A program made the position numbers and the translations under genes. From the NCBI GenBank assembly GCA_963665265.2, contig CAXXHQ010000001.1, forward strand, positions 558,001 to 622,000: a stretch of DNA of 64,000 bases, written 5' to 3'. This document shows positions 6,502 through 15,529 of this stretch, in pieces. How positions within the stretch are numbered: the first letter of the stretch is position 1; every line of letters begins with the position of its first letter. Below the pieces are notes generated by a model that was not told the DNA's origin, did not search any database, and saw nothing but the letters and a program-made list of their open reading frames with translations. This DNA is from CAXXHQ01 sp963665265. GTDB taxonomy: Bacteria; Planctomycetota; Planctomycetia; Pirellulales; Thermoguttaceae.

Positions 6502-9075
6502 TCACTTCGCCAGGCCAAGCTCGCCGTCGAGTTGCTTTAAGCGGGCCAGCGTTTCATCACGCTGAAGGCGCAGTCGCTCAAGTTGAGCGGTGAGGGCGGC
6601 GACCGGTTGGCCCACTTTCGTAAACTCGCCGTCGGCGACCTTTGCCGAAAGGGTTTTTACTGCGGCGGCCAATTGGGGATCGGATAGGTCCTTCTCGATT
6701 TTCTCGGGAGTAAGGGGCGCTTCGCCGACGACATTCTTTTCGCGGGCGGCAGAGGCGGCCTTCCGCTCCGCAACGGTCATCGGAACGTAAAAGCCGTCGT
6801 CGGGATCGACGCCCCAGACCGCATCGCCTGCGATACGCTGCAACCGCCGGCCGTTCGGCAAGATCATCTCGCCGAGCGTTAATTTCAACGCTTCACGGCC
6901 GTCAATATCGAAAATCGATTGGACCGTTCCTTTGCCGAAGGTCCGATCGCCGACGAGGACGGCGCGACCTCGCAGTTGAAGAACGCCGGCCATCACTTCG
7001 CCGGCCGAGGTCGTGTTGTTGTTTATGAGAACGACGAGGGGGAAATCTCCCATCCAATTCATGCCGTCGGCCTCGAAGTTTTCCTCTCCGTCTTTCCTCT
7101 TAACGGTCAAGAGCCGTCCGTCTTTCTGGAACAGGCCCACGACATCCAGGCCCGAAGATAGTAGGCCGCCCGGTAAATCGCGCAGATCGAGAACCAATCC
7201 CTGGAGTCCCCGTTCCTTGAGTTGGCGGATCGCTTCCTCGGTCAGCTTCGGAGTGTTTGCATCGATCGAGTTAATCCGAACGTAGCCTAACTTCCGATCG
7301 AAGTCGAGCCAATATTGCCGCTGGTTATCGTCATTTCGCCAGAGACCGGAGATGGAAGGAATTTGGATCGATCGGCGGGGAATAACGAAATCGGCGGTCG
7401 TCCCGTCCGTTTTGCGAACCTTGATTTTAACCGTCGTATCGGGCGTGCCGCGAATCATTCTTGCGACGCCGGCGAGATCTTCCGTTACCGCCTGCCCGTC
7501 AATCTCTAACAACTCGCCGCCCGCCTGCAATCCGGCAGATTCGGCAGGCGAATGCGGAAGGACTTTCGCAACTTCAATTCGGTTTTTGTATTTTCGGATC
7601 TCTACGCCGACGCCGACTAATTCGCCTTCCACAAATTGCTTGATGTCGGCAATTTTATCGCTCGAAATGTAAGCGGCGTTCGGATCGTTCAACGATTGCA
7701 GCATACCTTGAATGGCGGCTTCGTTAAGCTTGCTCCGATCGACCGCGGGATACTTTTCGGCCAGCATTTTCTGGATTGCGGAGAGGTTCGGCGATTGCGT
7801 CGGCGACTGCGCGGCTTGCGTGGTCTTCTGCGAAGACGGCGTCGTCGAATCGGACGCGACCGGTTGAACGTCCGTCGTCTTGGCGGAGGCCAATCGCAAA
7901 CCGCCTACGAAGGTCATTCCGCTTAGCACGGCAAGACTGCATGTGAACGCGAACATTTTCGACCTGAGATTCATTCTCGTTTCCAAGTTACGCTCCTTGT
8001 TTAAAAGTCGAGAGACACGACCGGAAAGCCCGGCCAATTTCGGTTCCAAGACTCCGACCGTCGAAGGCAATTGCGACCAAGCCGTCGCTCGCGCGGCCAG
8101 CTCAACCAGGATTCGGGCAAACAGTCGCCCCTCGCCCTGGAACAACACGACATAGTTGTCGCAAATCTCTTCGCGGAGTTCCGATATTTCGTCGCACGTC
8201 CGGCGGACGAGCGGATTCCACCAGAACAGGGCCACGGCAATGCATTGCGCGACGCCCGCCCAATGATCGTGACGGGCGATGTGGGCCGCCTCGTGGAGGA
8301 GGATCGTTTGCAACTGCTCCTCGTTCATTTCGTCGGACAACGCCTCGGGGAGAACGATTGCCGGCGTGAACAAGCCGATCGACATCGGCACGCCCGCCGC
8401 GGACGAAACGAACACCGACGGAACATTTCGGAGCCCCACGGCGTCGGCCGCATGACGCACGAGCGAATTCCATTGCGAGTCAGGCGATCGACGGAGTCGG
8501 CGGCAGAATCGGGCCAACGCGACGTAGCCTGAGCCAAGCCGAACCAGTTCGACCAAAACTCCGACCGCCCAAAGCCAAGCGGCCGTGCTTCCGAGGAATT
8601 GCCAAGCGATCGGCCACCGCGCTGGAGCGATGGAGGATGCCGCACCGTCGTCGGCGGCGGGACGGGAACGATCGGCTAGGACCGGCGTATTTACCCACTC
8701 TCTCGGCGACGAAGAGGCGGTCGCGCCGTCCGTCCATTGTCCTCCTCGGGCGCTCGTCAAAGATTGGCGGGGCGAGGACTGCTCGGAGGGGAGGTTCGAG
8801 CTGGCGTTTATCGCTTTTTGCGCATTCGTCTTATCGACAAATGCGACTCGAATCAGCACGAAGCCGTTTCGTTGCGCCAGCAGCGCCGCGACGGGCGCAG
8901 CAAGTACCACGGCCAACGTGCACAGCAGAACGCCGTGTCGCAACGGGGCCGAGCCGCGTCGGCAAATGCGGGCCGATAAAAGCCCCATGCCGCAGGCCAG
9001 ACTCGCGGCAACGGCCAAATTGATCAGGTAGAAAATCGCCTCGGTGGGCGGCATGATCGCTTCGAGCCTGAACAT
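6502..9075 (-). CDS. BlaR1-type M56 metallopeptidase fused to a PDZ-S41 C-terminal processing protease
   Basis: An 857-residue membrane protein. Residues 10-380 form a BlaR1/MecR1-like M56 peptidase: membrane helices at about 10-34, 46-66 and 155-180, the zinc site HEAAH (261-265) with a downstream acidic ligand in ELREEICDN (about 299-306), and another helix at about 373-395. A Ser/Thr/Gln-rich linker (400-430) leads to a PDZ domain (480-560, GVGVEIRK and LPHSPAESAGLQAG). An S41 peptidase domain follows (595-760), with nucleophile Ser690 in NTTSAGE and general base Lys715 in DRTFGKGTVQ. The C-terminus is a coiled-coil-like tail. In classical BlaR1 the outside sensor is a penicillin-binding domain; here a complete-looking CtpA-like protease stands in its place. 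Its ATG lies 3 bases after the blaI stop with AAGGA upstream, so the two are one operon. Likely role: signal-dependent cleavage of the neighbouring repressor. Confidence 0.88.
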   Translation of the reverse strand: MFRLEAIMPPTEAIFYLINLAVAASLACGMGLLSARICRRGSAPLRHGVLLCTLAVVLAAPVAALLAQRNGFVLIRVAFVDKTNAQKAINASSNLPSEQSSPRQSLTSARGGQWTDGATASSSPREWVNTPVLADRSRPAADDGAASSIAPARWPIAWQFLGSTAAWLWAVGVLVELVRLGSGYVALARFCRRLRRSPDSQWNSLVRHAADAVGLRNVPSVFVSSAAGVPMSIGLFTPAIVLPEALSDEMNEEQLQTILLHEAAHIARHDHWAGVAQCIAVALFWWNPLVRRTCDEISELREEICDNYVVLFQGEGRLFARILVELAARATAWSQLPSTVGVLEPKLAGLSGRVSRLLNKERNLETRMNLRSKMFAFTCSLAVLSGMTFVGGLRLASAKTTDVQPVASDSTTPSSQKTTQAAQSPTQSPNLSAIQKMLAEKYPAVDRSKLNEAAIQGMLQSLNDPNAAYISSDKIADIKQFVEGELVGVGVEIRKYKNRIEVAKVLPHSPAESAGLQAGGELLEIDGQAVTEDLAGVARMIRGTPDTTVKIKVRKTDGTTADFVIPRRSIQIPSISGLWRNDDNQRQYWLDFDRKLGYVRINSIDANTPKLTEEAIRQLKERGLQGLVLDLRDLPGGLLSSGLDVVGLFQKDGRLLTVKRKDGEENFEADGMNWMGDFPLVVLINNNTTSAGEVMAGVLQLRGRAVLVGDRTFGKGTVQSIFDIDGREALKLTLGEMILPNGRRLQRIAGDAVWGVDPDDGFYVPMTVAERKAASAAREKNVVGEAPLTPEKIEKDLSDPQLAAAVKTLSAKVADGEFTKVGQPVAALTAQLERLRLQRDETLARLKQLDGELGLAK

Positions 9076-9078
9076 GGG

Positions 9079-9486
9079 TTATTTCCTTTTCTTCTCGCGT
9101 GACGGCTTCGACGTTGAATCGAGCATGCGGCGCAACTTCTCGAGCTCGCCTGGCTTCAATCGTTTGGAGCCTAATAGACTCATGACGAGATTGCTGGCGG
9201 AGCCGTCAAAAAAATCGTCCACAAAACCGCCGGCCAGAAAGACGGCGGTTTCCTCGCGGCTGAGGGCCGCGAGATAACGGCAAGGCTTCTCGAGATCGCC
9301 GCGAAGCAACCAACCTCGCTTTTCCAGACGATCGACGAGGTTGAGGACCGTGGTTCGACCGACCTCGCGCTGGGCGGAGATGGCTTGCCAAATCTCGGCG
9401 ACGGTGGCCCCCTGCTCTCCGCTTTCCCAAACCGCCGCCAAAATATCGTGCTGGACGGAGGTCAAAGTTCCTTCTGGTTTCGGCAT
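9079..9486 (-). CDS. BlaI/MecI-family transcriptional repressor
   Basis: A 135-residue winged-helix protein of the penicillinase-repressor family. The N-terminal HTH covers about residues 7-75 (LTSVQHDILAAVW, then TVAEIW and RTTVLNLVDRLEKRGWL). The C-terminal part (80-125) is the helical dimerisation region, ending in a basic tail. Length matches the family (about 120-135). It is the first gene of the pair with the M56-S41 protein. In this family the repressor is inactivated when the partner peptidase is triggered. Three dyads in the promoter directly upstream suggest autoregulation. What the pair controls besides itself cannot be told from the window; no beta-lactamase gene is present. Confidence 0.92.
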   Translation of the reverse strand: MPKPEGTLTSVQHDILAAVWESGEQGATVAEIWQAISAQREVGRTTVLNLVDRLEKRGWLLRGDLEKPCRYLAALSREETAVFLAGGFVDDFFDGSASNLVMSLLGSKRLKPGELEKLRRMLDSTSKPSREKKRK

Positions 9487-9525
9487 GGCGCGCTCCTATA
9501 TATGAATAGATAATCGCGGATGAAC

Positions 9526-9605
9526 GACGTTCGTCAGCGAACAATCCTAAGCCAGACGACAGTCGTCGTCAATAGCTACTTCGGCGTTAGCCGACAGTTG
9601 TCGTC
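9526..9605 (-). promoter_or_regulatory. blaI promoter with three putative BlaI operators
   Basis: On the minus strand a -35 TTGACG (9567-9572) and -10 TAGGAT (9544-9549) are separated by 17 bp. Three GAC-N4-GTC dyads lie at 9526-9535, 9558-9567 and 9593-9602, spaced 32 and 35 bp (about three helical turns). The middle one fills the -35/-10 spacer, the first falls near the start point, and the third lies just upstream of the -35. BlaI-family repressors bind dyads with a TACA-nn-TGTA core; GACA-nn-TGTC at the third site fits that geometry. The rest of 9487-9878 shows no gene; the proS promoter must lie there but is not clear. Confidence 0.65.
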
Positions 9606-9878
9606 AATAATTCCGCGGCATGGGCGCGCGAACTTTCCGGAAAAGCTTTTCGTCGGCAGAGAGGAAGCCGTCCGGACGCCCTCGTCGCGACCCTCTTCGG
9701 GAGGGAGAGCTGGGCTAATTACGGTTTTTCGGCTCCTTTCGGCTGCGCCGATCCGTCTTTCCGTTCAGCCTTATTTCCTTTAGAATACCGATCTTGCGAA
9801 TATTTTCGACAGACCGTCGAAACGCAACTGCGTCGAAACGTCCCCATTCTTCGTCCTCTTATTTCTCGAAAAACTCCC

Positions 9879-11642
9879 ATGCTTTGGTCTAAAACCTTCA
9901 TTCCCACGATGAAAGAGACGCCGGAAGGCGCCGAAATTCCCAGTCACGTTTTGATGCTCCGCGCGGGCTTGGTCAACCAAGTGATGGCGGGGGCCTACAC
10001 TTATTTGCCGTTGGGACTGAAGGCGTTGAAGAAGGCCGAGCGAATCGTCCGCGAGGAGATGGACGCCGCCGGCGCCGTCGAGTTGGCGATGCCGTCGATG
10101 TCGCCGCAAAACTTGTGGGAGCAGACCGGCCGCATCCAGGCTTTCGGCAACGTGCTGGTGCAGACGAATTTACCCCGGGGCGGTCGCAAGGTGCCGGTCG
10201 TTTTCGGACCGACGCATGAAGAAATCATCACCGATTTGGCCGCTCGGCAGATTTCGAGCTATCGGCAGATGCCGATCACGTTTTATCAAATCACGACGAA
10301 GTTCCGCAACGAAGAGCGTCCCCGTTTCGGCGTTCTGCGGACCAGCGAATTTTTGATGAAGGACGCGTACAGTTTCGACGCCACTGTGGAGTCGCTCAAC
10401 GAGAGCTACGACAAGATGTACGCCGCCTATTGCCGGATTTTCACTCGTTGCGGATTGGAGTACTTGCCAGTCGAGGCCGAGAGCGGTCCGATCGGCGGCA
10501 GCGCGAGCCACGAGTTCATGATTCCGACGGAAAACGGCGAAGACTCGATTTTGCATTGCAAAGCGTGCGGCTACGCGGCGAATCAGGAAAAGGCGGAGAT
10601 CGGCGCCCGCGATTTCACGAAGCCGGACTTTCCGATCGCGGAAATGCAAAAGGTCGACACGCCGAACGTATCGACGATCGAGCATGTGAGCAAGATGTTG
10701 AAGTGCAGGCCGTCGCGGTTGATCAAGACGCTGATATACATGGCGAACGGGGTTCCGATAGCGGTTCTCGTTCGCGGCGATCACGACGCCAACGAAGGGA
10801 AAATTCGCCGCGCGACGGGCGCAACGAAGATTGAGCTCGCCCCGCCGGAAGTGATCGAGAAGGTGACCGGCGCGCCGGTCGGATTCGCCGGCCCCGTCGG
10901 CCTGAAAGAGCAAATTCCGATCTACGCCGATCGGGAGATTCAAGGGATGCTCAACTCCGTGGTCGGAGCGAACTCGGCCGACGCGCACTTGACCGGCGTG
11001 AACATGGGACGCGACTTCACGCCCGACAAAATCGACGACTTGCGAAACGCCTTGGACGGCGACGCCTGCCCGCGCTGCAGCGGCGTGATGGCGATGCGGC
11101 ACTCGGTCGAGATCGGACACGTATTCAAGCTCGGAACGAAATATTCGCAATCGTTGAACGCCCGCTTCCTCGATTCGGACGAGCAATTGAAGCCGATCAT
11201 CATGGGTTGCTACGGTATCGGCGTGAATCGCATTCTCGCGGCGTTGGTCGAAACGAACAACGACGCGAACGGGATCGTTTGGCCGACGGCGATCGCTCCT
11301 TATGACGTCGTATTGACGTTGGTCAAGGTGCCCGACGAGCCTTCGCTGGCCGCCGCGATGAAGCTGCACGACGAATTGACCGCCGCAGGCTTGGACGTCT
11401 TGCTTGACGACCGGGACTGCCGGGCGGGAGTGAAATTCAAGGACGCCGACCTGATCGGCATTCCGTTGCGAGTCGTGATCGGCGACCGCGGCTTGAAGGA
11501 AGGGAAGCTCGAAGTGAAGTGGCGTTGGGAAAAAGACGCTTCGATGATCGATTTGGACGGCGCGGTGAAAACGCTGGCCGATTGGGTTCTTGAAGAGCGT
11601 AAAACGAACGCCCGCTTCCTCGCGCGGAAGAACGGGGAGTAA
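9879..11642 (+). CDS. proS: Prolyl-tRNA synthetase
   Basis: 587 residues, the usual length of the bacterial ProS type that carries an editing insertion. It charges tRNA-Pro with proline in the cytoplasm. The class II core is clear: motif 1 around LGLKALKKAERIVREEMDAAGA, motif 2 in TTKFRNEERPRFGVLRTSEF, motif 3 in GCYGIGVNRILAAL. A YbaK-like insertion domain (about residues 230-385), which removes mischarged alanine, interrupts the core. The anticodon-binding domain occupies about 470-587. The following DUF4416 gene begins 3 bases after its stop, so the two are co-transcribed. Confidence 0.97.
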   Translation: MLWSKTFIPTMKETPEGAEIPSHVLMLRAGLVNQVMAGAYTYLPLGLKALKKAERIVREEMDAAGAVELAMPSMSPQNLWEQTGRIQAFGNVLVQTNLPRGGRKVPVVFGPTHEEIITDLAARQISSYRQMPITFYQITTKFRNEERPRFGVLRTSEFLMKDAYSFDATVESLNESYDKMYAAYCRIFTRCGLEYLPVEAESGPIGGSASHEFMIPTENGEDSILHCKACGYAANQEKAEIGARDFTKPDFPIAEMQKVDTPNVSTIEHVSKMLKCRPSRLIKTLIYMANGVPIAVLVRGDHDANEGKIRRATGATKIELAPPEVIEKVTGAPVGFAGPVGLKEQIPIYADREIQGMLNSVVGANSADAHLTGVNMGRDFTPDKIDDLRNALDGDACPRCSGVMAMRHSVEIGHVFKLGTKYSQSLNARFLDSDEQLKPIIMGCYGIGVNRILAALVETNNDANGIVWPTAIAPYDVVLTLVKVPDEPSLAAAMKLHDELTAAGLDVLLDDRDCRAGVKFKDADLIGIPLRVVIGDRGLKEGKLEVKWRWEKDASMIDLDGAVKTLADWVLEERKTNARFLARKNGE

Positions 11643-11645
11643 TCC

Positions 11646-12185
11646 TTGGGCGATCCGACGTTTCATTCACCCGCTTTATTGATAACGGCGGCGTTCAGCC
11701 GTTACGAGGAGTCTCTGCGCTGGGCGAAGAGCAAGACGGAGGCCGAGTGGGGGCCGATCGCTTTAGAAAGTCCCGCCTTCGATTTTTCGCAGACGGCCTA
11801 TTACGAGCCGAGCATGGGGGCGGGACTGAAAAAGATATTCTGGGCTTTTGAACGCCCCTACGATCCGGCCGCGACGGCCGATACGAAGCTGGCGACGAAT
11901 CGATGGGAAGTGGAATACGCCGCGCAGAGCGGACACACGGAAGAACGTCCGTTGAACCTTGATCCCGGCTACATTACGCTCGGCAAGCTCGTTCTTTCGT
12001 CGACGAAGGATTTCGCCCATCGCATTTATTTACGTGACGGCATTTACGCCGAAGTGACGCTGCTCTATCGTCATAAGGCGTGGCAGCATCACGAATGGAC
12101 GTTTCCCGACTATCGCCGGGCCGACTATCAAGAATTTTTCGATCGCTGCCGGGACTATCTGCACGACCGGTTACGGGGGCGATGA
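11646..12185 (+). CDS. DUF4416 family protein
   Basis: 179 residues starting with a TTG at 11646; GGGGAG, overlapping the end of proS, lies 6 bases upstream, which supports this start and translational coupling. The sequence matches the DUF4416 pattern throughout: WGPIALESPAFDF near the N-terminus, YYEPSMGAGLKKIFWAFER, then LNLDPGYITLGKLVLSSTK and HRIYLRDGIYAEVTLLY. The family is widespread in bacteria with no known function; it is cytoplasmic. The 12186-12424 gap after it holds only the shared hairpin. Confidence 0.88.
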   Translation: MGDPTFHSPALLITAAFSRYEESLRWAKSKTEAEWGPIALESPAFDFSQTAYYEPSMGAGLKKIFWAFERPYDPAATADTKLATNRWEVEYAAQSGHTEERPLNLDPGYITLGKLVLSSTKDFAHRIYLRDGIYAEVTLLYRHKAWQHHEWTFPDYRRADYQEFFDRCRDYLHDRLRGR

Positions 12186-12367
12186 GCGAAGAGGGCTTTT
12201 CGGCGAGCGGAGGATTTTATTGATTTGGCTGTGAGAGCGGCATACAATCCGTCGCATTGTATGTTTCTCGTCGCCGTTGCGCTAGGCGGGGAGTCGCATC
12301 AAAGCCACGGATCGGGCTTTCTTCTTTTAGCGCAAGCTCTTTTGGATTGCCTCGGCTCGAAAATGAT

Positions 12368-12393
12368 AACGGGCGACACTAACGCCGCCCGTT
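12368..12393. terminator. Bidirectional stem-loop between convergent genes
   Basis: AACGGGCG (12368-12375) pairs with CGCCCGTT (12386-12393) around a 10-base loop. The stem is followed by TTAC on the plus strand and by an ATCATTTTC stretch on the minus strand. It lies between the convergent DUF4416 and YebC-family genes and can serve both. Confidence 0.6.
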
Positions 12394-12424
12394 TTACGCT
12401 CATTCTTGTCCATCGCAACGTGTT

Positions 12425-13180
12425 TTACAGCTCGCCGATTTTGGCCATCACTTCGTCGGGAATATTGAAGTTGGCCGAGACGGTTTGGACGTCGTCGTGA
12501 TCGTCAAGCCGTTCCATGAGCTTGAGCACTTTTTGGGCCGTCTCGGGATCGTCGATATCGACGGTGTTTTTGGGGAGTTTGGCGATTTCGCTGGCCTCGG
12601 GTTTGATGCCCTTATCTTCGAGGGCCTTGGCGACGTCGCGGAAAATGGCGGGATCGCAAGTAATTTCGAATTTATCGCCGTCGGGAGCGACGTCGTCGGC
12701 GCCCGCTTCGAGCGCGATCTCCATCAAGGTCTCCTCGTCGATCTTGTCGCCAGGGACGATGATCAAGCCTTTGGTCTCGAACATCCACGAGACGCAGCCG
12801 CTGCTGCCGAACTTACCGTCGCTCAATTCGAAGATTTTACGAATTTCCGGCGCGGTGCGGTTGCGGTTGTCGGTAAGAGCTTCGGCCATGATGGCCACGC
12901 CGCCGGAACCGTAACCTTCGTAGAGCACTTCGTCGAGGTTGCCGCCTTCGAGTTCGCCCGTTCCGCGTTTAATCGCCCGTTGGATGTTATCCTTGGGCAT
13001 GCTGATGGCTTTAGCGTCGTCGATGGCGTAGCGCAGGCGGAGATTTTGATCGGGGTCGCCGCCGCCCATCTTTGCGGCGACGATGATCGCCTTAGCCAAC
13101 TTGCTCCACATTTTGCCGCGTTTCGCGTCAACGAGAGCTTTCTTATGCTTAATACCGGCCCAATGGGAATGGCCTGCCAT
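12425..13180 (-). CDS. YebC/PmpR family regulatory protein
   Basis: 251 residues, typical length for the YebC/PmpR/TACO1 family. It begins with the family signature MAGHSHWAGIKHKKA and contains the conserved DNIQRAIKRGTGE and LYEGYGSGGVAIM stretches. Members act in the cytoplasm as DNA-binding regulators or, as shown more recently for some, as factors that relieve ribosome stalling at polyproline stretches. It ends with a DDHDDVQTVSANFNIP motif typical of the family. Its own promoter (13234-13262) lies upstream, so it is probably independent of the TPR gene. Confidence 0.95.
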   Translation of the reverse strand: MAGHSHWAGIKHKKALVDAKRGKMWSKLAKAIIVAAKMGGGDPDQNLRLRYAIDDAKAISMPKDNIQRAIKRGTGELEGGNLDEVLYEGYGSGGVAIMAEALTDNRNRTAPEIRKIFELSDGKFGSSGCVSWMFETKGLIIVPGDKIDEETLMEIALEAGADDVAPDGDKFEITCDPAIFRDVAKALEDKGIKPEASEIAKLPKNTVDIDDPETAQKVLKLMERLDDHDDVQTVSANFNIPDEVMAKIGEL

Positions 13181-13233
13181 GTTTAATGCTCCGAATACCT
13201 AACGACTATCCGTCTCGATTTTGAGAATCTTCT

Positions 13234-13262
13234 ATTATGAATAAATCGGCGGCGGAGGGCAA
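13234..13262 (-). promoter_or_regulatory. Putative sigma70 promoter for the YebC-family gene
   Basis: Minus-strand -35 TTGCCC (13257-13262) and -10 CATAAT (13234-13239) with a 17-bp spacer, about 55 bases before the ATG. It lies in the 113-bp gap after the TPR gene. Confidence 0.5.
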
Positions 13263-13293
13263 CCGCCCACGCAAGGCTAGATTCGACAACGCC

Positions 13294-15507
13294 TTACGGC
13301 GACGGCTGCGATTTTTTCTCGACCGCGACGGCCTTATCGGGCTCGCCGGCCTTGCGAAACGCCTTCGCCGACTTGGCCCAGGCGTTTTTGGCCTCGTCCA
13401 TTTTTCCGAGGGCTTTATAGATGTCGCCCTGGTGCTCGAAAATTACTCCGTCGTCCAATTCATCGGCGGCTTTTTTCGACTCGACGAGGGCGTCGTCAAA
13501 GCGACCCTGGCGGTACAAGGCCCAAGCGAGGCTGTCGCGATAGGCGGCGCTCTTCGGCTCCTTCTCCATCGCTTGACGAATCATTTTCTCGGCGAGCCCG
13601 AGGTTTTTGCCATGGTCGGCCCAAAGATAGCCAAGATCGTTCATCGCGCCGACGTCGTCCGGAAACTCGCCCCATACGTTTTCCAGCAATTCCTCGGCCG
13701 CGTCCGTATCTTTCAGCTCTTCGCAGAGGCTCGACAAAGCGAGCTTCGCTTGCTTGACGGTTTCGCGAACTTCGTCGGAGGAGAAATCTTTATCCATATC
13801 CTGGATCAATTGCTCGTAGGCTTTTCTAGCGTCGGCGTATCGCTTCGCGCGGAGCAAGACCCAGCACTTGCGTTCGCGCAAGCGGGAAAGATCGGGACGT
13901 AGCTTAACGGCCTTCTCGGTCGCGGCGAGGGCTTCGTCGTAACGACCGTCTATGCCTAAAGCGCCGGCCAAGTAGAACTGGAACAACGCGGCGGCGGCGG
14001 GCGTGTCGGCGGCGAGGATCGCTTTTTCGAAAACGGTGACGGCCTCTTTGCCTTTTTCGCCGACGAGAAGACCGAGTCCCCAGACCAAGTAGGCTTCGGC
14101 GGCGCGCGAGGGATCGGCCTTAACGGCGGCGTTAAAAAGCGTTTCGGCGTCGCTCCAACGTTTTCCTTCCAACGCCGCGGCGGCGGCGACGGCAAGCCGC
14201 TCGTAGTCCGACGCTTTCGCGGCGGACAAGTTTTTCTTGGCCGCGGCGACGAGGCCTTCCGACGCTTTTTCGTCTTCAGAGATGTCTTGAACTTCGTCGG
14301 CGAGCGACTCGACGCCGCCTCCGATCGCGGTCGCCTCGCCGAGCGCCTTCAGCAACGCGTCGTAGTCGCCGCTCTTGCGAAACACGTCGATCAATTTGCG
14401 ATATCCGGTAAGGGTCGGCGCCAATTTCGTCGTCTCTTCGAATAATTCTCGCGCGCGATCGTATTTCTTCGCCTCGGCGCAGCGCTCGCCGAGGCTATAG
14501 AGCAAGGCGAGGTCCTCGGGATTTTTTTTCAGCAACTCTTCGAGGCGCGGAATCGTCTCGTCGGACTTATTCAATTGCTTCAAGGCGTCGGCGAAGGCTT
14601 CGTAGGGCGTTTCGCCTTGGCCGGAGATTTTTTCAGCGAGCAATTTATCGAGAATCGCCAACGCTTCGGCCGGCTTCTTTTCGACGAGAAGGGTTCGCGC
14701 TTCGTTCAGCTTGCGAGCCGTGGGGTCCGGCTGCAGTTCGTTCGCTTTGTCAAAGGCGGTCCGGGCCTCGGCGGGCCGACCGGCTTCGATGAAGCAATCG
14801 CCGAAGAGCGAATAGACGGCGGCGGGGCGCTCGCCCAAGAGGATGACTCGCGTCGTTTCGTCCAGAGCGTCGGATTTGGGATCCAGCAACGCCTTCATGA
14901 CGACGGCGAAGCAATCGGCGGCCTTTTCGTTTTTTCCGGCCATGCCGAGAATTTTCCCCAACTCCATGCGATCGAGCAAATCGGTCGCCGATTTTTTATT
15001 TCCCGAGTTTGAATCGAGGGCTTTTTGCATCAGGACCGCGGCTGTCTCCCATTCGCCTTGCTCCATCAAGTAGGAGCCGAGCTGTCGGAGGAGGTCGGCG
15101 TCGAGGGGAACATTTTCTTGAACGGCGAGGATCGCATGCCGAGCGGCCTCGGCTTCGCGATTTAATTTGAGGGCTAGCTCGATCGCGGCGCGTGCGATCG
15201 CCGGAGAGCTCCGATCAAAAAGTCTTGCGCGATAATAGAGTCGCAACGCGTCGTCGTAGCGTTCTTCTTTTTCACGATCGCGGCCCAAGGCGAGTTTGGC
15301 CAAAGCGACGCGGCGATAGCGTTCGACGGTTTCTTCGTCGTCGGTCGAGGCGGGAGCGACGGATTTCGCTTCCTGGAGAGCTTTCTCCGCAGGAAATGCC
15401 GAAGAGGCCGTCAGGACGAGCATAGAAACCGCGACGGCGCGGCAACAGCAGACGAACGACGCGACGATACTTCGGAATCGCGCGTGGCGGGCAAGAAAGT
15501 ATCGCAC
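13294..15507 (-). CDS. Secreted or membrane-anchored TPR-repeat protein
   Basis: 737 residues from a GTG at 15505-15507 (GGAG 9 bases upstream, 22 bases after the preceding stop). The frame is open far upstream, but there it overlaps the neighbouring gene as basic low-complexity sequence, so the GTG is preferred. An N-terminal basic stretch and a hydrophobic segment (about 25-40, ending SSAFPA) look like a signal peptide. Nearly all the rest is tetratricopeptide repeats (for example YDDALRLYYRARLFD, KYDRARELFEETTKL, RYDEALAATEKAVKLRP), at least a dozen helical pairs. TPR proteins scaffold protein assemblies; the partner is unknown. It is the last gene of the nusA-infB-rbfA operon. Confidence 0.85.
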   Translation of the reverse strand: MRYFLARHARFRSIVASFVCCCRAVAVSMLVLTASSAFPAEKALQEAKSVAPASTDDEETVERYRRVALAKLALGRDREKEERYDDALRLYYRARLFDRSSPAIARAAIELALKLNREAEAARHAILAVQENVPLDADLLRQLGSYLMEQGEWETAAVLMQKALDSNSGNKKSATDLLDRMELGKILGMAGKNEKAADCFAVVMKALLDPKSDALDETTRVILLGERPAAVYSLFGDCFIEAGRPAEARTAFDKANELQPDPTARKLNEARTLLVEKKPAEALAILDKLLAEKISGQGETPYEAFADALKQLNKSDETIPRLEELLKKNPEDLALLYSLGERCAEAKKYDRARELFEETTKLAPTLTGYRKLIDVFRKSGDYDALLKALGEATAIGGGVESLADEVQDISEDEKASEGLVAAAKKNLSAAKASDYERLAVAAAAALEGKRWSDAETLFNAAVKADPSRAAEAYLVWGLGLLVGEKGKEAVTVFEKAILAADTPAAAALFQFYLAGALGIDGRYDEALAATEKAVKLRPDLSRLRERKCWVLLRAKRYADARKAYEQLIQDMDKDFSSDEVRETVKQAKLALSSLCEELKDTDAAEELLENVWGEFPDDVGAMNDLGYLWADHGKNLGLAEKMIRQAMEKEPKSAAYRDSLAWALYRQGRFDDALVESKKAADELDDGVIFEHQGDIYKALGKMDEAKNAWAKSAKAFRKAGEPDKAVAVEKKSQPSP

Positions 15508-15529
15508 GACAGAAATCTCCGCGGCGCGG

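Noticed and set aside
10170..11666. 498-codon open frame on the minus strand over proS
   Set aside because: It is antisense to a clearly recognisable prolyl-tRNA synthetase, is Arg-rich and shows no domain; a shadow of the codon bias.
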